From: Harmonia axyridis
Taxonomy: Eukaryota > Arthropoda > Insecta > Coleoptera > Coccinellidae
DNA length: 64,000 nt
Direction: 5' to 3'
NCBI RefSeq assembly: GCF_914767665.1
Contig: NC_059504.1
Span: 46,407,720 to 46,471,719, forward strand
Below the pieces are notes generated by a model. That model made no database searches, was not told where the DNA came from, and worked only from the letters and a program-made list of their open reading frames with translations. Positions 53,801 through 62,287 of the stretch are shown here, in pieces (position 1 is the first letter of the stretch; each line of letters starts with the position of its first letter). Made by a program: the position numbers and the translations under genes.

Positions 53801-56303
53801 ATCTGCTCTTGTGCACTGACGTTTACTTAATCCGAAGCTTCTGAAAATAGGATTAATTAATGGATTTAGATAATTGAAGTTATACAGGATGGATCCAAAG
53901 GTCCGTAGGTAACCGAGAGATTTTCAGTCAATGTTTCAACGATGCGGAGGATAATGCATAATCAATTATGTTTAGATATTTATATTGTGATGATTAAGAT
54001 TGTCTTACCTTACAACCAATTTGAGGTGTATAACCCCATGAGTTCAAAGCACATCTTTCGCAGTTATAGCCAACGGTCAAGTAGGGACAGACGCATTTAC
54101 CATTGTGAGGATCACAGATGTGTCCTTCTTTATCACATGGATCACACACTGAAAAAAATCGTGAAAATTAGAATGGAAAGTATACTTCAGTGAATGGTCA
54201 ATGAAAAAGTTTTATGTTTTGTACAAAAAACTAACTAACTAAACAGGATTGTACGAGTACTAACGAAAATAATAAATTTGTCCTTCCAAATTTCGTTTCA
54301 GAAAATACATGGAAAAGATCATCAATTCATCAGGTTTTTACTGTTTTATAATATAAAGAGCACCATTGATGGAAATCAATTCAATATTGTGTTTTCTTTT
54401 TTTATATCGAAATGGAGATTTTCTCTAGCAACGATCTACTATACTACTTTAGGAAATGAGTATTAATATTCAAATATGTAATTTTTGACGCTATTTTGTT
54501 TGATGTTTCGTGTAGCTTTGATGTTATAATTGTGGAGATCATTCAAAATAAAGCTTCTTATTATTACTCTCTACTATTTACTGTTATACGTCCGAATAAT
54601 ATATAAAATTCTAATTTCATAATTTGATTGATAGCTTTATGAATTTTATGATATATTTGATTTCGAATCTCCTAATAAACTTTATTCAATTGATCAGTAT
54701 GATTTATTTATGTTTAAGTTCAGATTTGACTGTATTACTCCAGTTAAATTACAGCTTTTCATAATGTGTTAGTATTGAGGGTGAGTTTCTTCAGTTAATA
54801 ACTTCATCAATTGTGTATTGAGATTTTTCTGTTTCGAAGTTCTTGATGGTATAAAACATTTAAATTCATATTCGAATTTGCTAATATGTTATTTTTACCA
54901 GCAATGAATGTGTTAATTTTTGCTAGATCTCTAATCGCTTTGTGACTTAACTTCGATGTTTGGTTTCAGTTCATTTTGTTTGTTTTCATTATGTATATTG
55001 AAGACATTATATTTTGTTCCAGTGAATGTATTTCAGCATTCCTTAATATTTCAAACATTATTTCAGATCTTTGATGAACACCAATAATCAGTTCGTCAAA
55101 AGTTGTCAGATGGCAGAAGAGGCATTCGAACTCTTTCAAATTCCAGTAACAGGTTTGTTTCAGTATCTATTCCTGATATGTCAAGTCCAGATTATTTTAT
55201 GTATTTTTTGTTTGATGTTTAGTATAACGCATTCGAATACCTTATATGCAAAAATTGTATTTTCATTTTATTCTATACACAACAATGTTTTGGGCTACAT
55301 ACACAATGATAGTTCTTTTCATCTGACTAGACACTCTAAATGACAATTTAGGAAAGCGGAGTCATCCCAATATCTCCTAGACTAGAGGTATTCGGCATCC
55401 CCACTTCGACATTGAAAGGCAACACTCATTTAGTCGATAACGTATCACGCAGATATTTCGATTGTTGTATGAGTGTTTTCTAAATTAACGTTGAATAGCT
55501 TATCTCTCCAAATGTATTTTCGAAACCTCTATATAATCTACAAAGGTGCAACTGAAGCCTTAATCAACTAGCGCTCGAAAGTAAAGCCGGTCTCATTTTT
55601 TCAAATAGAGTCCAATAAGGCCATTGTGAAATGTAGAAATATCATTTAACAAATTGAAATGTAACAACTTACTCTTGCATCCGTCGGTGATGTTACCATA
55701 GTACCTCGGCAGGCAAGACTCGCACCTATCCCCTCCAACTCCTGGCTTACATAAGCATTTTCCAGTCTCAGCATCGCAGTCCGTACTGACCGATCCGTCC
55801 CTGTCGCAGAAGCATTCGCTGCATCCCAATTGCGAGTGTTTCCAGTAGCCGGCCTGAAAGAAGAAAAAGAATCATAACAGCGGCTTTAAATTCGAACCTC
55901 GTAATGGGACTTGCAATTTCATGCAGTTGGCGGCGTCTGAATCAGACCTCGCGATGTTTTAGGACCTCTTAATTTTCGGGCGATCGCGAACTTTAACACG
56001 CGGAAACCATAAATCATTTCTGAATATCGTTGGGAATGTTTCGCGGTTTCTTTATTTTCGCCACGTTGACAACACCGCCATCAATATGTATGGGTTTCTG
56101 TTATTGCGAATGCGTTTCGCTCTGTTCGATAAATTTGAATTGAATAGGTAGGATGGAAAAGGCAATATAGTTGGAGGTAGGTAATTGTGCTGTACTCACC
56201 TTGCATCGTTTGCATTTCGTTCCGATGTAGTTCGGTTTACATATGCACTGTCCGTTTGAATTGCAGGTGTCGAAGAGGGAACCGTCGGCATCGCAGTTGC
56301 AAG
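27816..56303 (-). CDS. Laminin subunit alpha (LanA/wing-blister type), 3' part; 5' exons outside window
   Basis: Secreted alpha chain of the laminin heterotrimer of basement membranes; LG domains bind integrin and dystroglycan. Exons 5'-3' on the minus strand: 56303-56200, 55853-55673, 54148-54009, 51738-51511, 51315-51136, 50066-49753, 43659-43413, 43328-43157, 42556-42335, 41637-40677, 40586-40336, 39865-39587, 37820-37624, 37565-37324, 36154-35942, 35887-35725, 35243-34848, 34554-34136, 32309-32006, 31808-31524, 30396-30240, 29977-29618, 27961-27816 (stop TAG). All have GT-AG borders. Domain order is LE repeats, laminin IV, half-LE plus three LE, coiled coil, five LG. About 2,050 codons are present; the LN domain and early LE repeats are missing. 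I cannot separate the alpha-1/2 (wing blister) from the alpha-3/5 (LanA) type. Confidence 0.93.
28044..28265. repeat. Interspersed repeat family A, copy 2
   Basis: Copy of 14979-15260. It contains nested hairpins: outer GCAGAAGGC...GCCTTCTG and inner CGAGCCACGAAGTGGCGAG, then a shared tail ending TTGGTTGGCAGA. It lies in the last intron of the laminin gene. Confidence 0.65.
28280..28725. repeat. Foldback element with ~100-bp inverted arms
   Basis: The left arm at 28280-28381 (ATATTCACCGTCGCCATATT; CCCAGTGTTCCCAACG) is the inverse of 28622-28725 (CGTTGGGAACACTGGG; AATATGGCGACGGTGAATAT). The central 240 bases are unique and non-coding. It abuts repeat family A copies on both sides. Confidence 0.7.
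28795..29060. repeat. Repeat with hairpin core, related to family A
   Basis: A hairpin (TTGCAGAA...GGCTCCTATTCCAACAC against GTGTTGGAATTGCCTTCTGCAA) is followed by a tail (TTTTCTCTATTTCAGTCAAT and ATCCTAGTGACATTTAAATTG) laid out like family A. It looks like a diverged subfamily. Confidence 0.5.
29069..29512. repeat. Two tandem copies of a 222-bp unit
   Basis: Unit 1 (29069-29290) and unit 2 (29291-29512) both begin GAATCGTACGTTTCGAATTT. Both contain GGCGAAATCGATT-like and CACCACCAGAATTAA blocks and end with CAACC.CAAAAC.AAAAATAT. They are diverged by scattered substitutions. The intron is between the two last laminin exons. Confidence 0.8.
30545..31195 (+). mobile_element. mariner fragment (Mos1-like group), copy 1
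   Basis: The plus strand, in broken frames, encodes a typical mariner C-terminal half: RQRRKGFLHRNVTGE, KSWGYPGHASTS, KPNIQGSKVMLSIWWDQ, then DYAGPHVAKVVKTYL and ERWEKVVASDGQYF. The right end (GTACGCCTATGTGAT) resembles that of the copy at 32400-33974. The N-terminal part is missing. It is antisense to laminin. Confidence 0.8.
32400..33974 (+). mobile_element. mariner (Mos1-like group), copy 2, with nested LINE insertion
   Basis: Inverted ends share CTTTGCTTCCGCCGTTTT (near 32410 and, inverted, near 33948), with TA flanks. The transposase frame begins near 32606 (NESAAKAHRMLSNAYGDSAI, YQDRFQRFTYGDFDVED). It continues in shifted frames with the WGYPGYAST, NIHGSKVMLSI and DIAPSDYLLF motifs to the C-terminus near 33900. 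The coding part is interrupted by a LINE 3' end at 33474-33828. Antisense to laminin, in the intron between LG3 and the linker exon. Confidence 0.85.
33474..33828 (-). mobile_element. 5'-truncated LINE 3' end inside a mariner
   Basis: The minus strand encodes a LINE reverse transcriptase C-terminus (HKYDTRHKEIICLPTHRT, KLFDHLPERIKHL) and ends at the plus-strand left edge in a microsatellite tail of ATGATT units (CATAATCATAATCATAATCA on plus). Mariner sequence flanks it on both sides (CACTTCAAAAGAT before; ACGCTGCCCGAAAGATGGG after), so it inserted after the mariner. Confidence 0.75.
36228..37150 (+). mobile_element. Degenerate mariner transposon
   Basis: Plus-strand transposase remnants run in order: ELKPDHGMRRTNWVLKQHL, ILCSDEAHFSLGENLHAT (first Asp), YPQKVTVWYVI, EVIGPYFIENKEV, then HNGATSHTARPV, where Asn replaces the second catalytic Asp, and a LLDFFL segment. 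Many stops. Terminal repeats were not resolved. Antisense to laminin, in the intron between the first two LG exons. Confidence 0.75.
37624..41637 (-). CDS. Laminin alpha: coiled-coil (LCC) exon block
   Basis: Exons 41637-40677, 40586-40336, 39865-39587 and 37820-37624 encode about 560 residues of heptad-rich helix that assembles with the beta and gamma chains. The block starts with a Cys pair (ACDDCSQILFNSIDDIS), where inter-chain disulphides form at the top of the rod in this family. It is then rich in Lys, Glu, Asp and Leu (LEDDSSKIGRNVSDLQKKM; LKEAEQVLKKLKKLSDNF). The low-complexity charge pattern also opens long antisense frames, which are shadows. Confidence 0.88.
38728..38870 (+). repeat. 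Degenerate ~26-bp minisatellite
   Basis: About five diverged units begin GTAAGTTC or GTAAAGTTC and end near AAGTCGAAGACGA: starts at about 38728, 38752, 38776, 38803 and 38831. Low similarity between units suggests an old array. Confidence 0.45.
39345..39500 (+). mobile_element. mariner C-terminal fragment
   Basis: The plus strand encodes SIQDLEDEIREVIEDTLWD, a short conserved segment of the mariner transposase C-terminus, then a stop. The AATAAACATCTATTGATGTT 3' edge resembles fragments near 46790 and 47240. Confidence 0.6.
42335..56303 (-). CDS. Laminin alpha: LE repeats and laminin IV (L4) exon block
   Basis: Cys-rich laminin-type EGF modules: 56303-56200 (CNCDADGSLFDTCNSNGQC), 55853-55673 (CFCDRDGSVSTDCDAETGKC), 54148-54009, 51738-51511 (CSCSSTGSLKQQCDPNSGKC). 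The exon 51315-51136 contains the usual pre-L4 motif CFCFGRSNTCS. L4 is mainly in 50066-49753 (GDLTLSYGGFLRI; RLDEINWRIF). It ends in 43659-43413, which continues into a half-LE (ECPVEYSSLSCQNPSSGYYR). That half-LE has Asn-Pro where the usual Cys follows CQ. Three more LE modules follow in 43659-42335. A 6.1-kb intron splits L4. Confidence 0.9.
43905..44925. repeat. Diverged foldback element, ~1 kb
   Basis: The left arm (CGCAACTATTCATATA; GGGGTGGGTCC; GAAGATGGCGCCC) at about 43905-44030 is an imperfect inverse of 44785-44925 (GGGCGCCATCTTTAG; GACCCACCC; CGTAACTATTCATATA). The interior has no recognised gene. It lies in the 6.1-kb intron that splits L4. Confidence 0.55.
45115..45580. promoter_or_regulatory. 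CpG-rich intronic block, candidate enhancer
   Basis: A sharp local rise in G+C and CpG within an AT-rich intron (GGAGGCGGCCGGGTCTGCGG; GAGGCGGACCGGGTGGGGAC). It opens a long minus-strand frame that lacks protein-like composition. No TE ends were found. A regulatory role is inference from composition only. Confidence 0.3.
46420..46760 (+). mobile_element. mariner fragment lacking the last catalytic Asp
   Basis: The plus strand encodes YFQQDGGTCLTSNEITAIL (second catalytic Asp), then HDWPPK directly joined to LFLWSYVN, so the stretch that carries the third Asp is deleted, and then a degenerate tail (DFKDGIPEVVEDKQPQMC). Antisense to laminin. Confidence 0.7.
47930..48420. promoter_or_regulatory. 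Balanced-composition intronic block, candidate enhancer
   Basis: About 490 bases with raised CpG and homopolymer-poor sequence (CCTCTATCGATCGCCATCAT; GGCCGGGCGCGCAGACTTAT), bordered by AT-rich DNA. It includes TATCGAT-type and CAATCAATTAG-like motifs. Short frames here are not protein-like. A regulatory role is inference. Confidence 0.3.
48961..49022. repeat. Two adjacent perfect hairpins with the same CATTAG apex
   Basis: 48961-48986 pairs ATATTACCGC with GCGGTAATAT around CATTAG. 48991-49022 pairs AAAGTTACTTATT with AATAAGTAACTTT around CATTAG. The arms are perfect and the spacer is 4 bases (ATAT). Confidence 0.75.
49052..49215. mobile_element. 164-bp Mutator-like MITE with 10-bp duplication
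   Basis: Left end AGTGGCGACGCTAG and right end CTGGCGTCGCCACT are inverted repeats with one mismatch. Both are flanked by GAAGAAAGAC (49042-49051 and 49216-49225). A duplication of 9-11 bases is typical of Mutator-like elements. Non-coding. Confidence 0.75.
49300..49366. repeat. Interstitial TTAGG array between 25-bp direct repeats
   Basis: Four TTAGG units (49321-49340). The 25-base sequence AAGTTTATGATTGTTAAAAG, continuing GTTAG, occurs exactly at 49300-49324 and again at 49342-49366. TTAGG is the canonical insect telomere repeat. Confidence 0.9.
50067..51135. repeat. Laminin intron with a CT microsatellite (50813-50845)
   Basis: The intron is AT-rich and otherwise featureless, apart from a near-perfect CT run of about 30 bases at 50813-50845 (with GT interruption near 50821). 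Confidence 0.8.
52072..52327. repeat. 256-bp near-perfect palindrome
   Basis: Arms of about 118 bases (52072-52189 and 52210-52327) surround a 20-base loop (centre GATATGGCATATAGTCAAAT). Example pair: ATTCTGAGTACCACAGAGTT against AACTCTGTGGTACTCAGAAT. The only clear mismatch zone is near 52112-52130 and its partner. Probably a MITE; no target duplication could be confirmed. Confidence 0.85.
53308..53840 (-). pseudogene. Unidentified frameshifted open region in a laminin intron
   Basis: After a good acceptor (CTATTTTCAG, exon side from 53840) the minus strand is open for 131 codons to a stop at 53444-53446. It includes CTRADVTDKITHDIHSIFY and a proline-rich stretch. An overlapping frame then continues to a stop at 53308 with a basic tail (VLADVPGSVKKLKDTGQY; MKTRKISKRIRSKNK). 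A single frameshift near 53450-53520 would join them. No family recognised. It cannot be a normal laminin exon, because 54148-54009 joins 51738-51511 without it. It could be a decayed gene, an unknown transposon ORF, or the last exon of a nested gene. Confidence 0.35.
54149..55672. other. Laminin intron, nothing firm
   Basis: AT-rich intron. A plus-strand exon-like stretch at 55065-55154 lies between TTTCAG and a GTTTGT donor-like site, but it is short and matches nothing. Confidence 0.4.
55870..56110. promoter_or_regulatory. CpG-rich intronic block, candidate enhancer
   Basis: Small block between two LE exons with many CpG (TTTTCGGGCGATCGCGAACT; AACACGCGGAAACCATAAAT). It stands out from the AT-rich flanks. 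No TE or RNA gene was recognised. Confidence 0.28.
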
Positions 56304-56429
56304 CTGGAAGACAAATGGAACTTGGTCATGATTTGTGCTTAGATGTTTTTTATTCGCTTAATATATAAATCTGGGATAATCTTCAAGTATCTTCGATTTT
56401 TATATAAACAATATCAACAATGAGGTAAC

Positions 56430-56855
56430 AATAAGGAATATTCCTCTTATTCAGAAATGGGTTAAAACTTTTGAGGACACCGGTTTAACACTATACAAAC
56501 CAAAACCTGGGCGCCCAAGGGTATTCAGAATGGAAGAAAACGTGGTTAATAGGGGGTGTGTTCGTGATGATCACGACTTCTCCATTCGGAAGCGCGCAAG
56601 TGTGCACAGATCGTCGCTGCACCGCATTTTGAGGCGTAAACCAGCGCTTACAAAAGTGTACCAACATCTTGTTTTCAGATGAAGCTCATTTTCACCTTAA
56701 TGACCATGTAAATAAGCAGTACTGCTGCAACTGTAGTGCAATCAATTCGAAACGCAAGCATCAGAAACACTCTCATTCGCTAAAGGGGACCTTATGGTCT
56801 GTAATTTCATCGCAAAGATTTATAATCTTTAGGAGAGGTGACATTCATTGACCCC
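56430..56855 (+). mobile_element. mariner fragment
   Basis: The plus strand encodes, in broken frames, IQKWVKTFEDTGLT (HTH region), then NILFSDEAHFHLNDHVNKQY (first catalytic Asp) and GTLWSVISSQRF. The remainder is missing. It lies upstream of the first laminin exon in the window, antisense to laminin. Confidence 0.7.
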
Positions 56856-56937
56856 CCCCTCTGATCAAGATTTGGCGCCTATGAACTTTTTGATTCAAGA
56901 TATTGAATATTGGGTTAGGTTAGATTGGTCCAGCTTC

Positions 56938-57590
56938 ATATAATAATATAATAATAATAATAATAATAATAAGTTTATTCACCAAAAAAATGTTTTACAT
57001 AGATAACAAAAGAATAGTTGAGATGTAAATAAACATTGAAATCCCACTAAAACTAAAGTTGCGCGTGGGTTTTGCACAGTTAAATTTACAGTATTTCTTA
57101 TATATTATGTATATGATATCTACAATACTTGACATTTAACCTATTTTAGATACAACTACGAGAAAAAAAATCTAACAACAAACAAATTTTTAAATAATTT
57201 GTGGATTTACATAATCGAGTTGACATTTTATATATTGATCCATACGATAGAACAACAACATAAACTTCGAAAAAAGTCTGTTAGTCGATCAGAGATCGAA
57301 CTAGATCTCTATTCAAGTTAAGCACGTAGTTTTTTAATTTTTTTTCAACATGTAACAAGAGTTTATATTTATTATATTTATTTTTTGTTCAGAGGGCAGA
57401 AAATTGAAAATTTTTGGAATGAGGTAAGATATATTTCGTTGTCCGATTTTTGTACTACTCAGAGATGTTTTTACGTGATGTTCTTTTTTTTGCCTAGTGA
57501 AATGTTCATGATCAATATTATTCAATAAACTATATATATATACTAACTGACAAAGAATAAATTTAATCTTTTTTTGGTAACACATAGTTT
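56938..57590 (-). mobile_element. LINE 3' end with TTA-repeat tail
   Basis: The minus strand (57585-57334) encodes a LINE reverse transcriptase C-terminus (HVKTSLSSTKIGQRNISYLI, KIFNFLPSEQKINI). It ends, at the plus-strand left edge, in a run of ATA/TAA units (56940-56972). The layout matches the LINE fragment at 33474-33828. Confidence 0.65.
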
Positions 57591-57639
57591 GGCAAGGAGT
57601 AAATGATTGAAATTAGGAGAAAAAATGAAGGGTTTACAA

Positions 57640-58470
57640 TACCCAACACGTCTCGGCATTGGTGCAATAAGATGGTCTTTTTCTTCTTGAAAGATACTAT
57701 CCCAAGCTAACTATACTTCATGTCTCAGTGAAGGCTGGGGTAAATTTCCAAGCCTTCTACCCATGATGTCCCAAACATGCTCTATGGGCGAAAGATCGGG
57801 AGATCTGGGCGGCCATGGCAAAAGATTCACATTGGTCGCTTCGAAATAGTTTAAACTAACTCTGGCAACATGAGGTCGGGGATTATCTTGCTGAAATATT
57901 GGATTCTTGAGCCGGTTAAAGTAAGGGAGAACTATTTCTTGAATGGCTCCACTATTTGTTGAACGCACGCTGTCATGTGACCTCGAATAAGACTATAGAC
58001 GATAATGCTGCAGTCCAAAATACCTTATTCGGCGATACACCGTTCGGACAGTTGCAGGATGGCCTTGTTTTCTAACCACTCATCAGCCAAAGATCGAGTT
58101 GTCGCAAATGGGTCTCGAATGTTCATGAGCCTTAGACGTCGATTTTACACTTCATTTGTGCCCCTTCGACGTCCAGTGTAGACTTTTCTTCGATTTTGGA
58201 CATTATTAAACCTCGCTTGACAACATCTCATAACAGTCGTTGGTTTTCTGTTCGTACGGTTAGAGAAATCTCAAAATGACAACCTCGCCTCCGGTACACC
58301 AATAATTGGACCTCTTTCGAATTCACTCAGCTGGCGATAAATTCCGCGTACACGTGCTCTAGGCATTTTAACAACAACTAAACAACGACATTGGATCTCC
58401 TCGAACAGCTGGTTTGTTTTAAAATTTATAAATCTTAAGATTAATGTACGATTGCTATGATTAAAATCAG
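57640..58470 (-). mobile_element. Degenerate Tc1-like transposon (DD34E)
   Basis: Minus strand 57968-57711 encodes FQQDNPRPHVARVSLNYF and SPDLSPIEHVWDIMGRRL with 34 residues between the last Asp and the Glu. The upstream part near 58370-58270 (RQLSEFERGPIIGVPEA) resembles the first HTH. The region between is broken by stops. Different subfamily from 13482-14978. Confidence 0.75.
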
Positions 58471-59739
58471 TTATCATATCACTTGAGATGTGTTTATATC
58501 TGGGTCAATTCACGGCGAATCAGTAGCAAAAATCAATCAGAAGCTTAATTAAGTTAGAACTGATTACCGAACGTAGCCAATCACATATACATCCCGAATT
58601 CTTGACAGACAAAACAAGGGAATTGGCGATAAATTGCGGGATTTGGTCAAGCAACTCGGTAGTTCTACCTTGTAAATGTACAAAATATACATCAGAATAT
58701 ACATATGCTACTATATTCGAAGGAATGAAGGAATTTCACTGAACTAGTATTACCCTGAGATTGAGACAAATATTATTTTACATTTGATGAAACACTATAC
58801 CTAAAAAACTGAAAGTACCATTAGCTGTTATTTCGTTATTTGTGTTAAAGAGAACTAAACCTCCATTCAACAAACGCACCTTTCAAGTAGTTTATTTCCT
58901 TTTTTAACCCCCTACCCCTAGCCTTGCCATGGAATTATTTACAGACGCTCAAACCGCACATATTCAGCAATTATATATTCACGTCCATTCTACGGCTATC
59001 TTGATCCGAAAGAATGCGCAGTATACGCCTCAATACCGTGCGCCCTAACGCAATATATCAAGTTGCTACGGATAACTGTAATCATTTCTATGCACTCTCA
59101 CTGCCAAGTGAAAAATGTTGTGAATGATGGGCACCTGCAAGAAATACAGATTCAACCATTTTATCTGCCTCAGACTGCCGAAGCGTTTTACAGAGCCGCA
59201 TGTTTTGAATAAGTCATATACAGGCTACTTCACCAACGCTGTTTAATTCAAGTCAACTATTTAACGATAAAGCTATTTATAGTGTGTCACTTTGTACCAC
59301 CCTTAATATTTTGGTCCCCATGCAAAATCAGATGAAATGCAAAAAGAAGCAAACTTTGGTAAAGAGACTCTGGTCTGACTTATAGGTTAGTTTCCATTCA
59401 ATAACAATTCTATATGTGCGTGATGACAGCATACCCTAAAATCTCAAATTGGAATGCCATACACTCGACTTTTTTATTACTACTTCCAAAAAATCAAAAA
59501 AGTAGAATAACTACGATAGCAAAAGTTTCAATGAATAATTTTCTACTATGAAAGATTGAATATTATACATTAATATGTAGACTAAAGTATAACCCATTCT
59601 CAAATTCGGCTATTGCGTGATCGTATTGAAATTCATAGCATTCATAGCAGCAATATTGTGAATATTTTGATTAATTAATCTCATTTGAAGGAAATGAATT
59701 GAATTCAAATTTCTCGGCATTCTGTGCTTAATCTTACTC

Positions 59740-59900
59740 TCCATTCTTTTACATCTCGGGGCTGTGTTTTATACACAACCGACTTTGAATGTCACCAGTC
59801 GAAAGAATCTAAAGGTGACATGTCTGGGGAGCGTGGTGGTCATTCAATCCTACCAATCTATTTTCCTTGGAAATGATCTGTGAGCCATTGCCTATTCTAC
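59740..59900 (-). mobile_element. mariner transposase scrap
   Basis: The minus strand reads, with stops, a WLTDHFQGK...RIE.PPRSPDMSPLDSF...KSVVYKTAPR pattern, which is the third-Asp region of a mariner transposase. Only about 50 codons are recognisable. Confidence 0.5.
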
Positions 59901-60768
59901 TCTATTTCCTATACAATAAAATACTAACAAAAAAGGTTAAGTGTACGACGTGTTTAAAAAGCCCTCAATTACCTTCAAACAAAGTTGTCATCCAACCACC
60001 CCTTCCCATTTAAGATTTTAGGGTTTGCTATCAACACGCTCTCTGAGTTAATAAAAATTGATTGGAACCAACCTCTTGCGAACTAAAGTTTACATCTTTT
60101 TACATTTTTTCTGATTTTGTAAAGCCAAGATATTAAAAATGGTAGCTTTTCAAATTGACACACTGTATAAATTTCTGTACAAAATTATTCAATATTGTGT
60201 ACTGATGGCCAACATCATTGAGCAAACGAATTGACAGCATTCAGTGTATTATTTTTCTGGAAAATGAACCCTAGTCAAGATGAATTGTAGAAAAGTGAAG
60301 GGATATATCCAGTTTGTTGTTCACACTGTTTATTAAATACACAATGCAAAATTGATATCTTCCATGTTGAGTCACAGTAAACGTAAGCAATTGAATGTAT
60401 TCAATATTTACATGGTCATAACTCTAACGGTAGATCTGAGAATCGATGTATCTATGCAGTACCAGTAGATCTATAAAACTGACAGATTTACATAACTCGG
60501 TTATTCAGATCTATGAGGGAGAATAGTAACATTTATATTTTGTTGGTAACACGTAATTTAAATATTTATTTGTATATTTATTTTGGTAGTTATGATCTAA
60601 TGGAATGTATTTCATGATATTTGCTTTGTTAGTTATCAATTTTGAATTTTGACTACTCTATTTGACTAACATTAACAATTCCTCTCACTGATCAAACAAT
60701 GAGTAACGTCATTCATAATTTTTTTCGTTGATGACTACAAATCGTGACAATAGACCAGAATTATGGCG

Positions 60769-60837
60769 AATCAATCCATATTTCTGCATCACGATAATGT
60801 ATGGTACATTATCGTGATGCAGAAATGTGAATTGATT
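60769..60837. repeat. Compact hairpin, 33-bp arms, 3-base loop
   Basis: Left arm 60769-60801 and right arm 60805-60837 pair at 31 of 33 positions around TGG (core TCTGCATCACGATAATGTA). It is too tightly looped for a typical miRNA precursor; more likely a small palindromic element. Confidence 0.75.
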
Positions 60838-61029
60838 ATTATTCATTAGAATTTAATTGCATGTCATTGTGCAAGCATGCTTGATTATCTACTGAAATGA
60901 TCAGTTCGTAGTAATCTTTACCGGTTGTGAGTACTAGCTAAGTAATCATTGACATCATTAATCTCTGAAAAATACTGCATATCTAAATTTACAAGGAATA
61001 AACCTGAAAAATCATATTATCGTTTTACA

Positions 61030-61500
61030 ATGGGTTGGAGTACCGAAGAAAACTCAATGAAGTAGGCGAGTTTAGCAAGGTCTTTTGGATCTGGCCGATC
61101 TGGGTTCCCGGCCTCTCAAGAATTAGAGGGAATGAAGAGATCACCACCCTTTCCAGAAAAGCATTAGACAGGAACCTACAAAAAAAAATTTCAGGAGAAG
61201 TAAAAGACTGAAAGAGAAACATTGTGGGGGACTCTTCCTGGGTTGGATCATTCCAAAAAGTTTCTTCCAAACTTTTACATTCCGCGATTCAAGAAGTATC
61301 TGGATTTTAGCAAAAATATAAGTACTAAACCTTCTCACTGGATTCCTCACACGGCATTGTGGCGTTAGGAAACACCTCATGAGAATGGGTCTAGCAGAAA
61401 ATGGGGAGGAGGAAGACATTCCAGATCACCTGGTGATAGAATGTCTCGCCATCACTAGTCAATGCAAAATCTACTTTGAACAAGAAACTTGTAGAAGTGG
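61030..61500 (+). mobile_element. LINE RNase H-region fragment
   Basis: The plus strand encodes WVPGLSRIRGNEEITTLSRK, the usual RNase H C-terminal motif of jockey/R1-type LINEs, and then degraded sequence to about 61500. Multiple stops. Confidence 0.6.
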
Positions 61501-61726
61501 AAATTAGCCTCCTTGAAGCCATTCCAGATACTGGAGTTCATTAGAACTCCGGAACTGGAAAGTGAGCAATAGAGCATTAGATGGCAGTGGAACAGAACCT
61601 CCTCAATTAAATCTAAATCTAATGCCGTCCAAAAGGGTAAAATGGTGCTTGTCTTTGCTGCTCCCTCGTCGTAGCAACTTGTCCATTCAAAACAAACTTT
61701 TTTTGTATAAACCATCGTCCGTCCAC

Positions 61727-62287
61727 CGTCGACAACCAAACATGCGAGTTGAAGAGAAGAATAACGCTTTCTTGGGCTGCGTATGGCAGACTTGGAGGTG
61801 TGTTTAAGAGTAACCTCCCGGTTTGTCTGAAGCGAAGAGTATTTGATCAGTGCATTTTGCCGGTTATGACCTACGGCGCCGAAACCTTAACTCTAACCGT
61901 CACATCTGCTAAGAAGCTCAGAGTTGCGCAACGTAAGATGGAAAGATCGATGCTCGGTGTGTCACTTCGTGACCACGTTAAAAATGAGGACTTACGGGTG
62001 AGAACAGGAGTCACTGATGTTATTTACCAGATAGCTAGGCTCAAGTGGAACTGGGCTGGGCATGTAGCACGGATGGTAGATGGAAGATGGACAAAGAGGC
62101 TGCTCGAGTGGAGACCAAGAGCCGACAAAAGAAGCAGGGGAAGACCTCCCACGCGATGGACTGACGACATCAAGAGGATGACCACAGACTGGATGCGGAG
62201 TGCTCAGAATAGAGGACAGTGGGCAGAAATGAGGGAGGCCTATATCCAGCAGTGGATGCAAAGGGCTGATTGATGATGATGATGATG
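61727..62287 (+). mobile_element. 5'-truncated RTE-like LINE with 13-bp target duplication
   Basis: Open frame to 62273 encoding the C-terminus of an RTE-type reverse transcriptase: LPVMTYGAETLTLT, RMERSMLGVSLRDH-like (KMERSMLGVSLRDH), WNWAGHVARMVDGRWTKR, RGRPPTRWTDDIKRM. It ends in a GAT-repeat tail (62271-62287). The sequence ATCGTCCGTCCAC occurs at 61714-61726 and again at 62288-62300 as the target duplication. The intact frame and duplication indicate a fairly recent insertion. Confidence 0.88.

Noticed and set aside
55065..55154. Exon-like plus-strand stretch between TTTCAG and GTTTGT
   Set aside because: Too short, weak donor and no neighbouring exons.
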